DNA of 14,133 nucleotides, taken from contig JAKFFB010000249.1 of assembly GCA_036675425.1 (NCBI GenBank), positions 1 through 14,133 of the forward strand. The letters run 5' to 3'. Of the stretch, positions 1 to 6,295 are shown in pieces (positions within the stretch are counted from its first letter, which is position 1; each line of letters opens with the position of its first letter). A program made the translations under genes and the position numbers. The stretch comes from SCTD01 sp036675425 (GTDB lineage: Bacteria; Actinomycetota; Actinomycetes; Mycobacteriales; SCTD01). The notes beneath the pieces were generated by a model, which searched no databases, had not been told where the DNA came from, and worked only from the letters and a program-made list of their open reading frames with translations.

Positions 1-2
1 GG

Positions 3-59
3 CGCCGCAGAACCCCCAAAGCCACCGGCCTCCGCCGGCAGCTGCGCGCGGATCCGTAG
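3..59 (+). CDS. 3' end of an unidentified element gene (partial)
   Basis: The frame is open from the window edge to a TAG at 57-59. The visible tail is 18 residues, very Arg-rich (RRRTPKATGLRRQLRADP). Fifteen of its 18 sense codons end in G or C, as expected for a real gene in this genome, while the two other plus-strand frames show poorer third-position bias here. In AICE-like elements the gene before xis is often the replication initiator, but this tail is too short to identify. The call rests on codon bias and position only. Confidence 0.35.
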   Translation, partial: RRRTPKATGLRRQLRADP

Positions 60-202
60 ACCCCAACCCACTCGCGCGAGCCCCGCTGACCTGCGGGAAC
101 GCGCTTGGGGTTCTCGGTGGCGGCGTTGGGGTTGCTCACGAGCACGCTGTGCCATCCGCAGCCGCTCGGCCCACCCTGGAGCCCCACGATGAACAACCCC
201 AA
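11..202. repeat. Scattered AACCCCAA / TTGGGGTT octamers upstream of xis
   Basis: Exact copies are TTGGGGTT at 105-112 and 126-133 (same orientation, 21 bp apart, two helical turns) and AACCCCAA at 195-202, just inside the xis start. Near copies are AACCCCCAA at 11-19 (one extra C) and GACCCCAA at 59-66 (7 of 8). Such short repeated sites in the control region before xis-int would suit arm-type integrase sites, Xis sites or an operator for an element regulator. The function is inferred; the repeats are seen directly. The stretch 60-188 contains no convincing gene. Confidence 0.5.
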
Positions 203-443
203 GACCGCGACACCGCTGATCGCCGCCCTCCCACCGGCCCTCGACCTGCCCGCCGCCGCGCACCTGCTCGGCATCAGCCGGACGTCGGCGTACGAGCTGG
301 TCCGGACGGGGGAGTGGCCGTCCCCGGTGCTCCGCCTCGGCCACCGCATCAAGATCCCGACCCAGCCGCTGCTCGAGCTGCTGGGGCTCTCCACAGCCGA
401 GTCAGGAGGCTCTGGCGCGGAGCCGCGATCCCAGGCAGGCTGA
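189..443 (+). CDS. xis: Excisionase-like HTH DNA-binding protein
   Basis: An 84-residue protein with a MerR/excisionase-type winged HTH (HTH_17 style) at about residues 19-62: LDLPAAAHLLGISRTSAYEL, a short wing GEWPSPVLRLGHR, then KIPTQPLLELLGL. Proteins of this family bend DNA at attachment sites and bias the integrase toward excision, and many also act as transcription factors. The ATG at 189 is chosen because GGAG lies 7 bases upstream (178-181) and the family normally begins shortly before the LPAAA helix; an upstream TTG at 105 would add 28 unfamiliar residues. It ends 6 bases before the integrase start, so the two genes are very likely co-transcribed and coupled. An octamer copy at 195-202 overlaps its first codons, which would allow autoregulation. 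Confidence 0.82.
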   Translation: MNNPKTATPLIAALPPALDLPAAAHLLGISRTSAYELVRTGEWPSPVLRLGHRIKIPTQPLLELLGLSTAESGGSGAEPRSQAG

Positions 444-449
444 CCCACC

Positions 450-2087
450 ATGCCGGGCTCCGTCTTCAAGCGCTGCGGCTGCCGGCACGAGGACGGCAGC
501 AAGGTTGGCGCCTCCTGCCCCAGGCTCTCCTCCAGCGGCCACGGCACCTGGTACTTCAAGGCTGAGCTGCCGACCGGGCCCGATGGCAGACGCCGACAGG
601 CTCGGCGAGGCGGTTTTGCGACACGCCGGGAGGCGGAGACTGCGCTGACCGACCTGCTCGACCGCGTCAACAAGCGCACTCACGTTGACGCCGGCCGGCA
701 GACGGTCGGCGCCTACCTCGAGCAGTGGCTGGCCGGCAAGGCGGCGCTGCGCAGCACGACGGCCCGCAGCTACCGCGAGCACCTGGACCTCTACCTCCTG
801 CCGGCCCTCGGCCACCTTCGGCTGACGGACCTGAACGAGGCCGACGTCGACGCGATGTACGCCGCGATGCGGCTCGTCGGGAAGCCCGGCGCTCCCGTCA
901 CGTCGAACCCGGAGCTGGTGGCGATCCTCGCCGCCCGCAAGAGCACCGAGCCGCCACGCCCGCTGAGCGCCGCCCGGCTGCGGCGGATCCACGCCACCCT
1001 CAGGTCGGCCCTCAACACCGCGGTCAAGCGACGGCTCATCGCTTACAACCCCGCCCTGCACGTCGAGCTCGCCACCGGCACCCGGCCTCGAGCGGTCGTG
1101 TGGACCGAGGCCCGCACGGACCAGTGGCGGAACTGGCGCGACATCGAACGCGAGCTCCGCGAGGAGCTGATCGTCGCCGAGCGCAAGCTCCGTCGTGCAC
1201 CTCGGCGGGCGAACCGCACGAAGCTGCAGGACCGCGTCGACGCCGCCCGCACGGCGCTGGCCGCCCACAGCCGGAGCTACTCGCCGCCGGTCGTGTCGGT
1301 CTGGACGCCGGCGCAGACCGGAGCGTTCCTCGACTCGATCGCTGATGACCGGCTCTACGCCCTGTTCCACCTCATCGCCTTCCGCGGTCTGCGGCGAGGT
1401 GAGGCCGTCGGCCTGCCGTGGGTCAACGTCGACCTGGACCACGGTCAGGTCGTCATCGCCAGCCAGATCGTGCAGCTCGGCTGGGTCACCGAGCAGGCGG
1501 CGCCCAAGTCCGACAGCGAGGGAGTCGTCGCGCTCGACGCCGGCACGGTCGAGGTGCTCCGCACCCACCGGGAGCGCCAGCAGGCAGAGGCCGCCGCGCA
1601 CCCGACGGTGTGGCAGGACACCGGGCTGGTGTTCACCCGCGAGGACGGCAGCCCGCTGCACCCCGACCTCGTCAGCCGCACCTTCGACCGGATGGTCCGC
1701 GACGCCGACCTGCCGCCGATCAGGCTGCACGACCTCCGACACGGCGCAGCCACGCTGGCCCTCGCCGGCGGCGCCGACCTGAAGATCGTCAGCGCGATGC
1801 TGCGGCACTCGTCCATCACGATCACCGCGGACACCTACACCTCGGTGCTCCCCGAGACCGCCCGCGCGGCAGCTGAAGCGGCCGTTGCGATCGTGCCGCG
1901 CAAGCCCCGCGAGGACCGTCCGATGACGTCTGGTTCGGCCGCTCCGGTCCCACCTCGGTCCCACCAGGACCCTGAAGACGACTCTGGGCCTTCTCGTGAA
2001 ACGAGAAAGCCCAGGTCAAACGGGGTGCGCCGCCAGGGACTCGAACCCCGAACCCGCGGATTAAGAGTCCGCTGCTCTGCCAATTGA
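450..2087 (+). CDS. int: Tyrosine recombinase/integrase (tRNA-Lys targeting)
   Basis: A 545-residue site-specific recombinase. The N-terminal arm-binding region (about 1-75) has the Cys-containing start KRCGCR...CP followed by HGTWYF and a Gly/Arg-rich strand region. A SAM-like core-binding domain follows at about 85-200 (VGAYLEQWL, RIHATLRSALNTAVKRRLI). The catalytic domain runs from about 280 to 475. The catalytic set is complete: R315 (GLRRGE), H427-x-x-R430 (HDLRH), H453 (LRHSS) and nucleophile Y463 (DTYTSV). A charged helical stretch of about 48 residues (about 230-277) separates the core-binding and catalytic domains and looks like an insertion relative to typical actinomycete integrases. 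The last residues (about VRRQGLEPRTRGLRVRCSAN) are read from the antisense of tRNA-Lys, so the gene overlaps its own att site. The ATG at 450 follows the xis stop with only a weak upstream GGCAGGC, suggesting translational coupling. Confidence 0.95.
   Translation: MPGSVFKRCGCRHEDGSKVGASCPRLSSSGHGTWYFKAELPTGPDGRRRQARRGGFATRREAETALTDLLDRVNKRTHVDAGRQTVGAYLEQWLAGKAALRSTTARSYREHLDLYLLPALGHLRLTDLNEADVDAMYAAMRLVGKPGAPVTSNPELVAILAARKSTEPPRPLSAARLRRIHATLRSALNTAVKRRLIAYNPALHVELATGTRPRAVVWTEARTDQWRNWRDIERELREELIVAERKLRRAPRRANRTKLQDRVDAARTALAAHSRSYSPPVVSVWTPAQTGAFLDSIADDRLYALFHLIAFRGLRRGEAVGLPWVNVDLDHGQVVIASQIVQLGWVTEQAAPKSDSEGVVALDAGTVEVLRTHRERQQAEAAAHPTVWQDTGLVFTREDGSPLHPDLVSRTFDRMVRDADLPPIRLHDLRHGAATLALAGGADLKIVSAMLRHSSITITADTYTSVLPETARAAAEAAVAIVPRKPREDRPMTSGSAAPVPPRSHQDPEDDSGPSRETRKPRSNGVRRQGLEPRTRGLRVRCSAN
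1984..2014 (-). terminator. Hairpin downstream of tRNA-Lys, inside the int 3' end
   Basis: A 14-bp stem with one mismatch (C1990 opposite A2008) and a 3-base loop (GAA at 1998-2000). On the minus strand it lies 11 bases past the tRNA 3' end, so it is well placed to end tRNA-Lys transcription and limit antisense RNA into int. There is no clear U-run after it, as is common in high-GC actinomycetes. It sits within the integrase coding frame and on the element side of the att site. The structure is seen; the terminator role is inferred. Confidence 0.55.
2026..2065. other. Chromosome-element junction (att core within tRNA-Lys 3' half)
   Basis: The tRNA 3' half (T-arm, variable loop, anticodon arm) faces the element while the 5' half faces the chromosome, so the crossover core must lie in or near the 3' half. 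The element supplies a copy of this segment that keeps the tRNA intact. The extent given (3' end to anticodon) is the usual core for this integrase class and is not measured here: the second copy is outside the window. Confidence 0.6.
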
Positions 2088-2098
2088 GCTAGCGGCGC
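2026..2098 (-). tRNA. tRNA-Lys (anticodon CUU)
   Basis: A 73-nt cloverleaf on the minus strand. The acceptor stem GCGCCGC (2098-2092) pairs perfectly with GCGGCGC (2033-2027), with discriminator A at 2026. The D arm is GCTC/GAGC, the anticodon stem GCGGA/TCCGC with loop CTCTTAA, giving anticodon CTT (plus-strand 2063-2065). The T arm is CGGGG/CCCTG (one G-U pair) around TTCGAGT. No CCA is encoded (the sequence continues CCC), as in many actinomycete tRNAs. The gene serves as attB for the element on its left and overlaps the last 62 bases of the integrase reading frame in antisense. Confidence 0.97.
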
Positions 2099-2115
2099 TG
2101 GTGCTGCAGGCGAAG

Positions 2116-2121
2116 ACGATA
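2116..2121 (-). promoter_or_regulatory. Candidate -10 element for tRNA-Lys
   Basis: TATCGT on the minus strand fits the actinomycete -10 pattern TANNNT and lies 17 bases before the mature tRNA 5' end, leaving room for a short leader. No convincing -35 hexamer is visible. The tRNA could instead be read from the gene immediately upstream, which ends at 2135. Confidence 0.35.
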
Positions 2122-2134
2122 GCAGGATCCCGGA

Positions 2135-2515
2135 TCAGCCCTCGTCGCCGGGAGGGGGTGCCGCGGGCGGCTCCTCGGGGCTCATCGGGCGGAGCCCCTC
2201 GGCGGCCCGGGCGTTGCGGAGCAGGAGCGCGAACTCCTCCGGGTGGAGCTCGGCGAGAGCGTCGCTGGCGGCCCGTCGCGCCCGCCGCTCGCGGACCTCG
2301 AGGTCGCCGCTGCCGACGCTGCCGAGCCGCGGTCCGCGCTCGGCCGGAGCGACGGCCGGCTTGGGGGCGGTGCGGGTCGTCGTGACGGTGCTCGCGCGCT
2401 TGCGCGGTGCGGGCGCCGGAGCGGTGAGACAGGCGATGCAGGTGGGGGTCTCACCGTCGAAGTCGGCTGTCGGCTTGACCTTCCGGCACGTGTCACAGCG
2501 CCGCCAGCCGCTCAC
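2135..2515 (-). CDS. Small zinc-ribbon-like protein of unknown function
   Basis: A 126-residue protein that I do not recognise as a named family. The N terminus carries C7-x2-C10 and C26-x2-C29, with K14 and F19 between, a compact four-Cys zinc-knuckle layout. A Pro/Ala/Thr/Lys-rich linker (about 30-75) follows, then a charged, probably helical segment (about 72-112, ERRARRAASDALAELHPEEF and following) and an acidic Pro-rich tail. The charged segment and zinc knuckle suggest nucleic-acid or protein binding, but that is inference. The GTG start at 2515 is supported by GGGGAGAG on the minus strand (plus 2518-2525). It lies on the chromosomal side, just beyond tRNA-Lys, in the same orientation. 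Confidence 0.75.
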   Translation of the reverse strand: MSGWRRCDTCRKVKPTADFDGETPTCIACLTAPAPAPRKRASTVTTTRTAPKPAVAPAERGPRLGSVGSGDLEVRERRARRAASDALAELHPEEFALLLRNARAAEGLRPMSPEEPPAAPPPGDEG

Positions 2516-2523
2516 CGCTCTCC

Positions 2524-2550
2524 CCGTCGCACGCCCTCACCGTACGACGG
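2524..2550 (-). promoter_or_regulatory. Short hairpin abutting the Shine-Dalgarno of the zinc-ribbon gene
   Basis: On the minus strand, CCGTCGTAC and GTGCGACGG form a 9-bp stem with one G-U pair around a 9-base loop. The stem's last bases overlap the GGGGAGAG ribosome site. It lies about 114 bases past the accA stop, so it may be a weak accA terminator or a leader structure. The rest of 2551-2663 holds nothing I can support. Confidence 0.25.
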
Positions 2551-2663
2551 GGCGCCCGGGGGCTGAGAAGGCGGTGCGGGTGAAACGCGCTGATGGGGCT
2601 TCCTGGCCGACAAGGTCGCGCGGTGACGCAGTACGCCGACGACGAGCTCGAGGTCGTGCAGCG

Positions 2664-4631
2664 CTAAGCGGGCTCGACGACGGCGAGCAGCGCCTCGCTC
2701 TCCACCTGCTGCCCCGCGGTGACGGCGACCCGCTCGACGACGCCGTCGAGCGGTGCCCGCACGGCGTGCTCCATCTTCATCGCCTCGAGCACGACGAGCA
2801 CCTGACCAGCCGCCACCGAGGACCCCGCCTCGACCTCCACCCGGACGACCGTGCCGGGCATCGGGGCGACGAGAGCTCCTGCAGCGTGGCCGCTTCCGGG
2901 CTCGGGGTAGCGCTCGACCTCGACCAGCGCCGTCGCGCCGAGCTCGCTGTCCACCCACGTGGTCCCGGCGACGGTGGACACCTGGTAGGTCCGGCGCACG
3001 CCGTCGACCTCGAGGTCCACCCCGCCCGGTGTGGCGGACCACACCCGGACACCTGAGAGCGCCGTGCCGTCGACCTCGACGACCGTCCCGCTGCGGCGCA
3101 GGTCGTAGCCGACGGCGATCTCGCGGTCCCCGACGACGTACGACGTCCGCTGCAGCGTGCTGGGCAGGCTCCGCCAGCCGGACGGCATCGCGGCGAGCAC
3201 CGGCGCGCTCGCCCGTCGCCCCGCTGCGCCGGCCAGGGCAGCGGCCACGCAGTGCAGGTCCTCGGTCGCAGTGTCGGCCAGCGGCGACGTCAGGTCGTTG
3301 CGCTCCAGGAAGGAGGTGTCGACGTCCCCGGACAGCCACGCCTCCGACCGCAGCACGCGGACCAGCAGGTCGCGGTTGGTGCGGATGCCGTGCAGCCGCG
3401 CGCCGGACAGCGCCGCCGCGAGCCGCGCGGAGGCCTCGGCACGGGTTGCCCCGTGGGCCAGCACCTTGGCGAGCATCGCGTCGTAGAACGGGCTGACGAC
3501 CGAGCCGCTCTCGACACCGCTGTCGACGCGGATGCCCGTACCGCAGGGGATCTCGACGCGGTGCAGGGTGCCGGTCACCGGCAGGTAGCCCCGTGCGGGG
3601 TCCTCGGCGTAGAGCCGGGCCTCGATGGCGTGACCCGTGATCCCGGCCTCGAGCACCTCGGCAGGAAGCGGTGAGCCCTGCGCCACGAGCAGCTGCAGCC
3701 GGACGAGGTCCAGACCGGTGACGAGCTCGGTGACCGGGTGCTCGACCTGCAGCCTGGTGTTCATCTCCAGGAACGCCGGCGTGCCGTCCGGGGACAGCAC
3801 GAACTCCACCGTCCCGGCCCCGGTGTAGCCGACAGCCTGCGCGGCAGCCACCGCCGCTTCGCACAGCCGCGTCCGGAGCGCGTCGTCGACAGCGGGGGAA
3901 GGGGCCTCCTCGAGCACCTTCTGGTGCCGCCGCTGGACCGAGCAGTCGCGCTCGAAGAGGGCGACGCAGCTGCCGTGGGTGTCGGCGAGCACCTGGACCT
4001 CGACGTGCCGGGGCCGCTCGACGTACTTCTCGAGGAAGACGGTGCCGTCACCGAAGGCGGACGCCGCCTCCCGCTGCGCGCCGGTCACCGCCGCGACGAG
4101 ATCGGCTTCAGCGGAGACGATCCGCATGCCGCGGCCGCCGCCTCCGGCGCTCGCCTTGACCAGCACGGGGTAGCCGATGTCCTCGGCGGCCTTGACGAGA
4201 GCGTCGTCCGCCAGCCCGGTGGCGTCGACGCCGGCCAGGCACGGCACGCCGGCGTCGGCCATCATCGCCTTGGCCGCGAGCTTGCTGCCCATCGCCTCGA
4301 TCGCTGCCGGCGGCGGTCCGATCCAGACCAGCCCGGCGTCCAGCACGGCCTGCGCGAAAGCCGCGTCCTCGGAGAGGAATCCGTAGCCCGGGTGGATCGC
4401 GTCAGCGCCGGCCTTCAGCGCGGCCGCGACGACGAGGTCGGCGCGGAGGTAGGTGTCGGCGGGGGCGTTCCCCGGCAGGTGCACCGCGCGGTCGGCCTCG
4501 CGGACGAAGGGCGCCTCGGCGTCGGCGTCGGAGAAGACCGCGACGGTGCCGATGCCCAGCTCGCGGCAGGTGCGGAAGACGCGGCGGGCGATCTCGCCGC
4601 GATTCGCGACGAGGACTCTCGTGATGGCCAT
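2664..4631 (-). CDS. accA: Acyl-CoA carboxylase alpha subunit (biotin carboxylase + BCCP)
   Basis: A 655-residue fused subunit that carboxylates biotin with ATP and bicarbonate and carries it to the partner carboxyltransferase. The biotin carboxylase N-domain starts at the first residues (ITRVLVANRGEIARR). The ATP-grasp region includes GSKLAAK (about 115-121), the glycine-rich loop AGGGGRG (162-168), ERDCSVQRRHQK (227-238) and EMNTRLQVEHPVTE (289-302). A BT-like linker domain follows, and the C-terminal biotinyl domain carries EAMKMEH with the biotinylated lysine K619. The length matches actinomycete AccA1-type subunits (about 650). The ATG at 4629-4631 overlaps the accD stop by one base (TGATG), with GGAGG about 6 bases upstream, so translation is coupled. 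The MCC/GCC-like partner suggests 3-methylcrotonyl-CoA or a related branched acyl-CoA as substrate; AccA itself does not decide this. Confidence 0.95.
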   Translation of the reverse strand: MAITRVLVANRGEIARRVFRTCRELGIGTVAVFSDADAEAPFVREADRAVHLPGNAPADTYLRADLVVAAALKAGADAIHPGYGFLSEDAAFAQAVLDAGLVWIGPPPAAIEAMGSKLAAKAMMADAGVPCLAGVDATGLADDALVKAAEDIGYPVLVKASAGGGGRGMRIVSAEADLVAAVTGAQREAASAFGDGTVFLEKYVERPRHVEVQVLADTHGSCVALFERDCSVQRRHQKVLEEAPSPAVDDALRTRLCEAAVAAAQAVGYTGAGTVEFVLSPDGTPAFLEMNTRLQVEHPVTELVTGLDLVRLQLLVAQGSPLPAEVLEAGITGHAIEARLYAEDPARGYLPVTGTLHRVEIPCGTGIRVDSGVESGSVVSPFYDAMLAKVLAHGATRAEASARLAAALSGARLHGIRTNRDLLVRVLRSEAWLSGDVDTSFLERNDLTSPLADTATEDLHCVAAALAGAAGRRASAPVLAAMPSGWRSLPSTLQRTSYVVGDREIAVGYDLRRSGTVVEVDGTALSGVRVWSATPGGVDLEVDGVRRTYQVSTVAGTTWVDSELGATALVEVERYPEPGSGHAAGALVAPMPGTVVRVEVEAGSSVAAGQVLVVLEAMKMEHAVRAPLDGVVERVAVTAGQQVESEALLAVVEPA

Positions 4632-6226
4632 CAGTGCCTCCACACGCCGAAGCCGGAGGCGCCCTCGACCGGCACGTTGTGCGCGACCGACAGGCACATG
4701 CCGAGCACGTCGCGGGTGTCCCGCGGGTCGATGATGCCGTCGTCGTAGACCCGGCCGGTGTTGGCCAGCGCCAGCGACTCGCTCTCGATCTGCGCCTCGA
4801 CCAGCTCGCGCATCTGGGCGTCCGCCGCCTCGTCGAACAGCAGCCCGCGCGCCTCGGCCGACTGGCGGGACACGATCGACAGCACGCCGGCCAGCTGTGC
4901 CGGCCCCATGACGGCCGACTTCGCGCCGGGCCAGCTGAAGAGGAAGCGGGGGTCGTACGCGCGACCGCACATGCCGTAGTTGCCGGCGCCGTAGGAGGCG
5001 CCCAGCACGATCGTGAAGTGCGGGACCTTGCTGTTCGCGACGGCGTTGATCATCTTGGCGCCGTCCTTGATGATGCCGTCCTGCTCGTACTTCTTGCCGA
5101 CCATGTAGCCGGTGGTGTTCTGCAGGAAGACCAGCGGGGTGTCGGCGGAGTTGGCCAGCTGGATGAACTGCGCGGCCTTCTCCGACTCCTCGCTGAAGAG
5201 CACGCCGCGGGCGTTGGCCAGCACCCCCACCGGGTAGCCGTGGATGCTCGCCCAGCCGGTGACGAGCGACGTGCCGTAGAGCGGCTTGAACTCGTCGAAG
5301 CGCGAGCCGTCGACGACGCGGGCAAGGACGTCGCGCGGGTCGAACGGCACGCGGAGGTCCGCCGACGGGATGGCCAGCAGGTCCTCGACGTCGTGCAGCG
5401 GCGGGTCCGCCGGACGGCTGGGGGAAGGGCCGCGCTTGCGCCGGTTGAGACCTCGTACGACCTGGCGACCGAGCCGCAGCGCGTCGACCTCGTCGACGGC
5501 GAGGTAGTCGGCCAGTCCCGAGGTGCGGGCGTGCATCTCGGCGCCGCCGAGGGACTCGTCGTCGCTGTCCTCGCCGGTCGCCATCTTCACCAGCGGCGGT
5601 CCGCCGAGGAAGACCTTCGCGCGCTCCTTGACCATCACGACGTGGTCGCACATGCCCGGGACGTACGCGCCACCTGCCGTCGAGTTGCCGAAGACCAGCG
5701 CGATGGTGGGGATCCCGGCGGCGCTGAACTGGGTGAGGTCGCGGAACATCGCGCCGCCGGGGATGAAGATCTCGGCCTGAGTCGGCAGGTCGGCGCCGCC
5801 GGACTCGACCAGGTTGATCAGGGGGAGCCGGTTCTCGCGGGCGATCTGCATCGCGCGACGGACCTTCTTGGCGCTGACCGGGTTCGTGGCGCCGCCGCGC
5901 ACCGTCGGGTCGTTGGCCACGATGAGGCACTCGACGCCCTCGACCACGCCGATCCCGGTGACGACGCTGGCGCCGAGCGGGAAGCTCGTGCCGTACGCCG
6001 CCAGGGGTGACAGCTCGAGGAAGGGCGCGTCGCGGTCCAGCAGCAGCTCGATCCGCTCGCGGGGGAGCAGCTTGCCGCGGGAGCGATGCCGCGCGACGGA
6101 CTTCTCCGAGCCGGCGAGGACGGCGTCGTACTGCCGCCCGAGCTCCTCGAGATGGGTGAGCATCGCGGCCCGGTTGGTCTCGTGCTCGGGCCGGCGACGG
6201 TCGAGCGCGTCTGCCAGGGCAGGCAT
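4631..6226 (-). CDS. accD: Acyl-CoA carboxylase beta subunit (MCC/GCC-type carboxyltransferase)
   Basis: A 531-residue carboxyltransferase that moves the carboxyl group from biotin to an acyl-CoA. Both crotonase-fold halves are present: the N-half has RGGATNP (about 108-114), GGAMFRDL and FLGGPPLVKMATGE, and the C-half has FLQNTTGYMVGKKYE, KDGAKMI and GASYGAGNYGMCGRAYDPRF (near residues 405-425). The ending DDGIIDPRDTRDVLG is typical of the family. The GPPLVKMATGE and GAGNYGMCGRAY segments resemble methylcrotonyl-CoA carboxylase beta (human MCCC2, AccD1) more than propionyl-CoA carboxylase; geranyl-CoA carboxylase is the close alternative. The start at 6226 has a strong GAGGAGG about 3 bases upstream. 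It is divergent from the dehydrogenase at 6296, across a 69-bp region with a candidate operator. Confidence 0.93.
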   Translation of the reverse strand: MPALADALDRRRPEHETNRAAMLTHLEELGRQYDAVLAGSEKSVARHRSRGKLLPRERIELLLDRDAPFLELSPLAAYGTSFPLGASVVTGIGVVEGVECLIVANDPTVRGGATNPVSAKKVRRAMQIARENRLPLINLVESGGADLPTQAEIFIPGGAMFRDLTQFSAAGIPTIALVFGNSTAGGAYVPGMCDHVVMVKERAKVFLGGPPLVKMATGEDSDDESLGGAEMHARTSGLADYLAVDEVDALRLGRQVVRGLNRRKRGPSPSRPADPPLHDVEDLLAIPSADLRVPFDPRDVLARVVDGSRFDEFKPLYGTSLVTGWASIHGYPVGVLANARGVLFSEESEKAAQFIQLANSADTPLVFLQNTTGYMVGKKYEQDGIIKDGAKMINAVANSKVPHFTIVLGASYGAGNYGMCGRAYDPRFLFSWPGAKSAVMGPAQLAGVLSIVSRQSAEARGLLFDEAADAQMRELVEAQIESESLALANTGRVYDDGIIDPRDTRDVLGMCLSVAHNVPVEGASGFGVWRH

Positions 6227-6254
6227 GGTCCTCCTCGTTCGGCCGGTCGCGGGG

Positions 6255-6260
6255 AGCCTA
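6255..6260 (-). promoter_or_regulatory. Candidate -10 of the accDA operon
   Basis: TAGGCT (TANNNT type) on the minus strand predicts a start near 6247 and a leader of about 20 bases containing the GAGGAGG ribosome site. The candidate operator 6271-6286 would lie over the -35 region. No database comparison was possible. Confidence 0.4.
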
Positions 6261-6270
6261 GACCCGCCGA

Positions 6271-6286
6271 GTGAACGACGGCTAAC
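6271..6286. promoter_or_regulatory. Candidate TetR operator, copy 1
   Basis: GTGAACGACGGCTAAC is an imperfect palindrome (GTnAnC...GnTnAC). Its reverse orientation matches the motif at 9294-9309, next to the tetR gene, at 13 of 16 positions. It overlaps the predicted -10 of the dehydrogenase and lies over the -35 region of accDA, so one bound repressor could silence both directions. Confidence 0.5.
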
Positions 6287-6288
6287 GT
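6283..6288 (+). promoter_or_regulatory. Candidate -10 of a leaderless promoter for the dehydrogenase
   Basis: TAACGT is followed after exactly 7 bases by the ATG at 6296. There is no Shine-Dalgarno sequence before that ATG, so transcription probably starts at or next to the start codon. The operator copy 1 overlaps its first four bases. Confidence 0.5.
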
Positions 6289-6295
6289 GACCCGC

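Larger units (their letters stand above)
1..2065. mobile_element. End of an integrated genetic element in tRNA-Lys
   Basis: Seen: a small HTH gene of excisionase type, then a tyrosine integrase, whose frame runs into the 3' half of a tRNA-Lys gene. This xis-int-tRNA order is the classic end of an actinomycete integrative element (AICE/ICE of the pSAM2 type) or a prophage that uses a tRNA 3' end as attB. The element enters from the left and its other end, with the second att copy, is outside the window. The right boundary is set at about the anticodon loop because tRNA-targeting integrases usually cross over between the anticodon and the 3' end; the exact edge is inferred. No replication, transfer or phage structural gene is visible, so AICE and prophage cannot be told apart. 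Confidence 0.8.

Noticed and set aside
105..188. TTG start for the excisionase gene that would add 28 residues
   Set aside because: The extension looks unrelated to the family, and the ATG at 189 has a well-spaced GGAG; the region also holds the octamer repeats.
1..192. Frame open from the window edge to a TGA at 190-192 that overlaps the xis ATG
   Set aside because: The ATGA overlap is tempting, but third codon positions are poorly GC-biased and the product is a low-complexity Arg/Trp-rich string; another frame with better bias ends at 59.
402..1964. 520-codon open frame opposite the integrase
   Set aside because: Antisense shadow of a clear tyrosine recombinase with all catalytic residues; the product is repetitive in Arg, Gly and Val with no known domain.
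2512..3864. 450-codon minus-strand frame over the accA 3' end
   Set aside because: Shadow frame of accA; low-complexity Arg/Ala product, and it also runs through the accA stop region without a start signal.
4632..5930. Upstream extension of the accA frame (long N-terminal Arg/Pro-rich stretch)
   Set aside because: This lies within accD in another frame; the biotin carboxylase domain begins exactly at the ATG at 4631, which has GGAGG upstream.
4634..6010. 458-codon plus-strand frame opposite accD
   Set aside because: Antisense shadow; accD is complete with two carboxyltransferase halves and a strong ribosome site.
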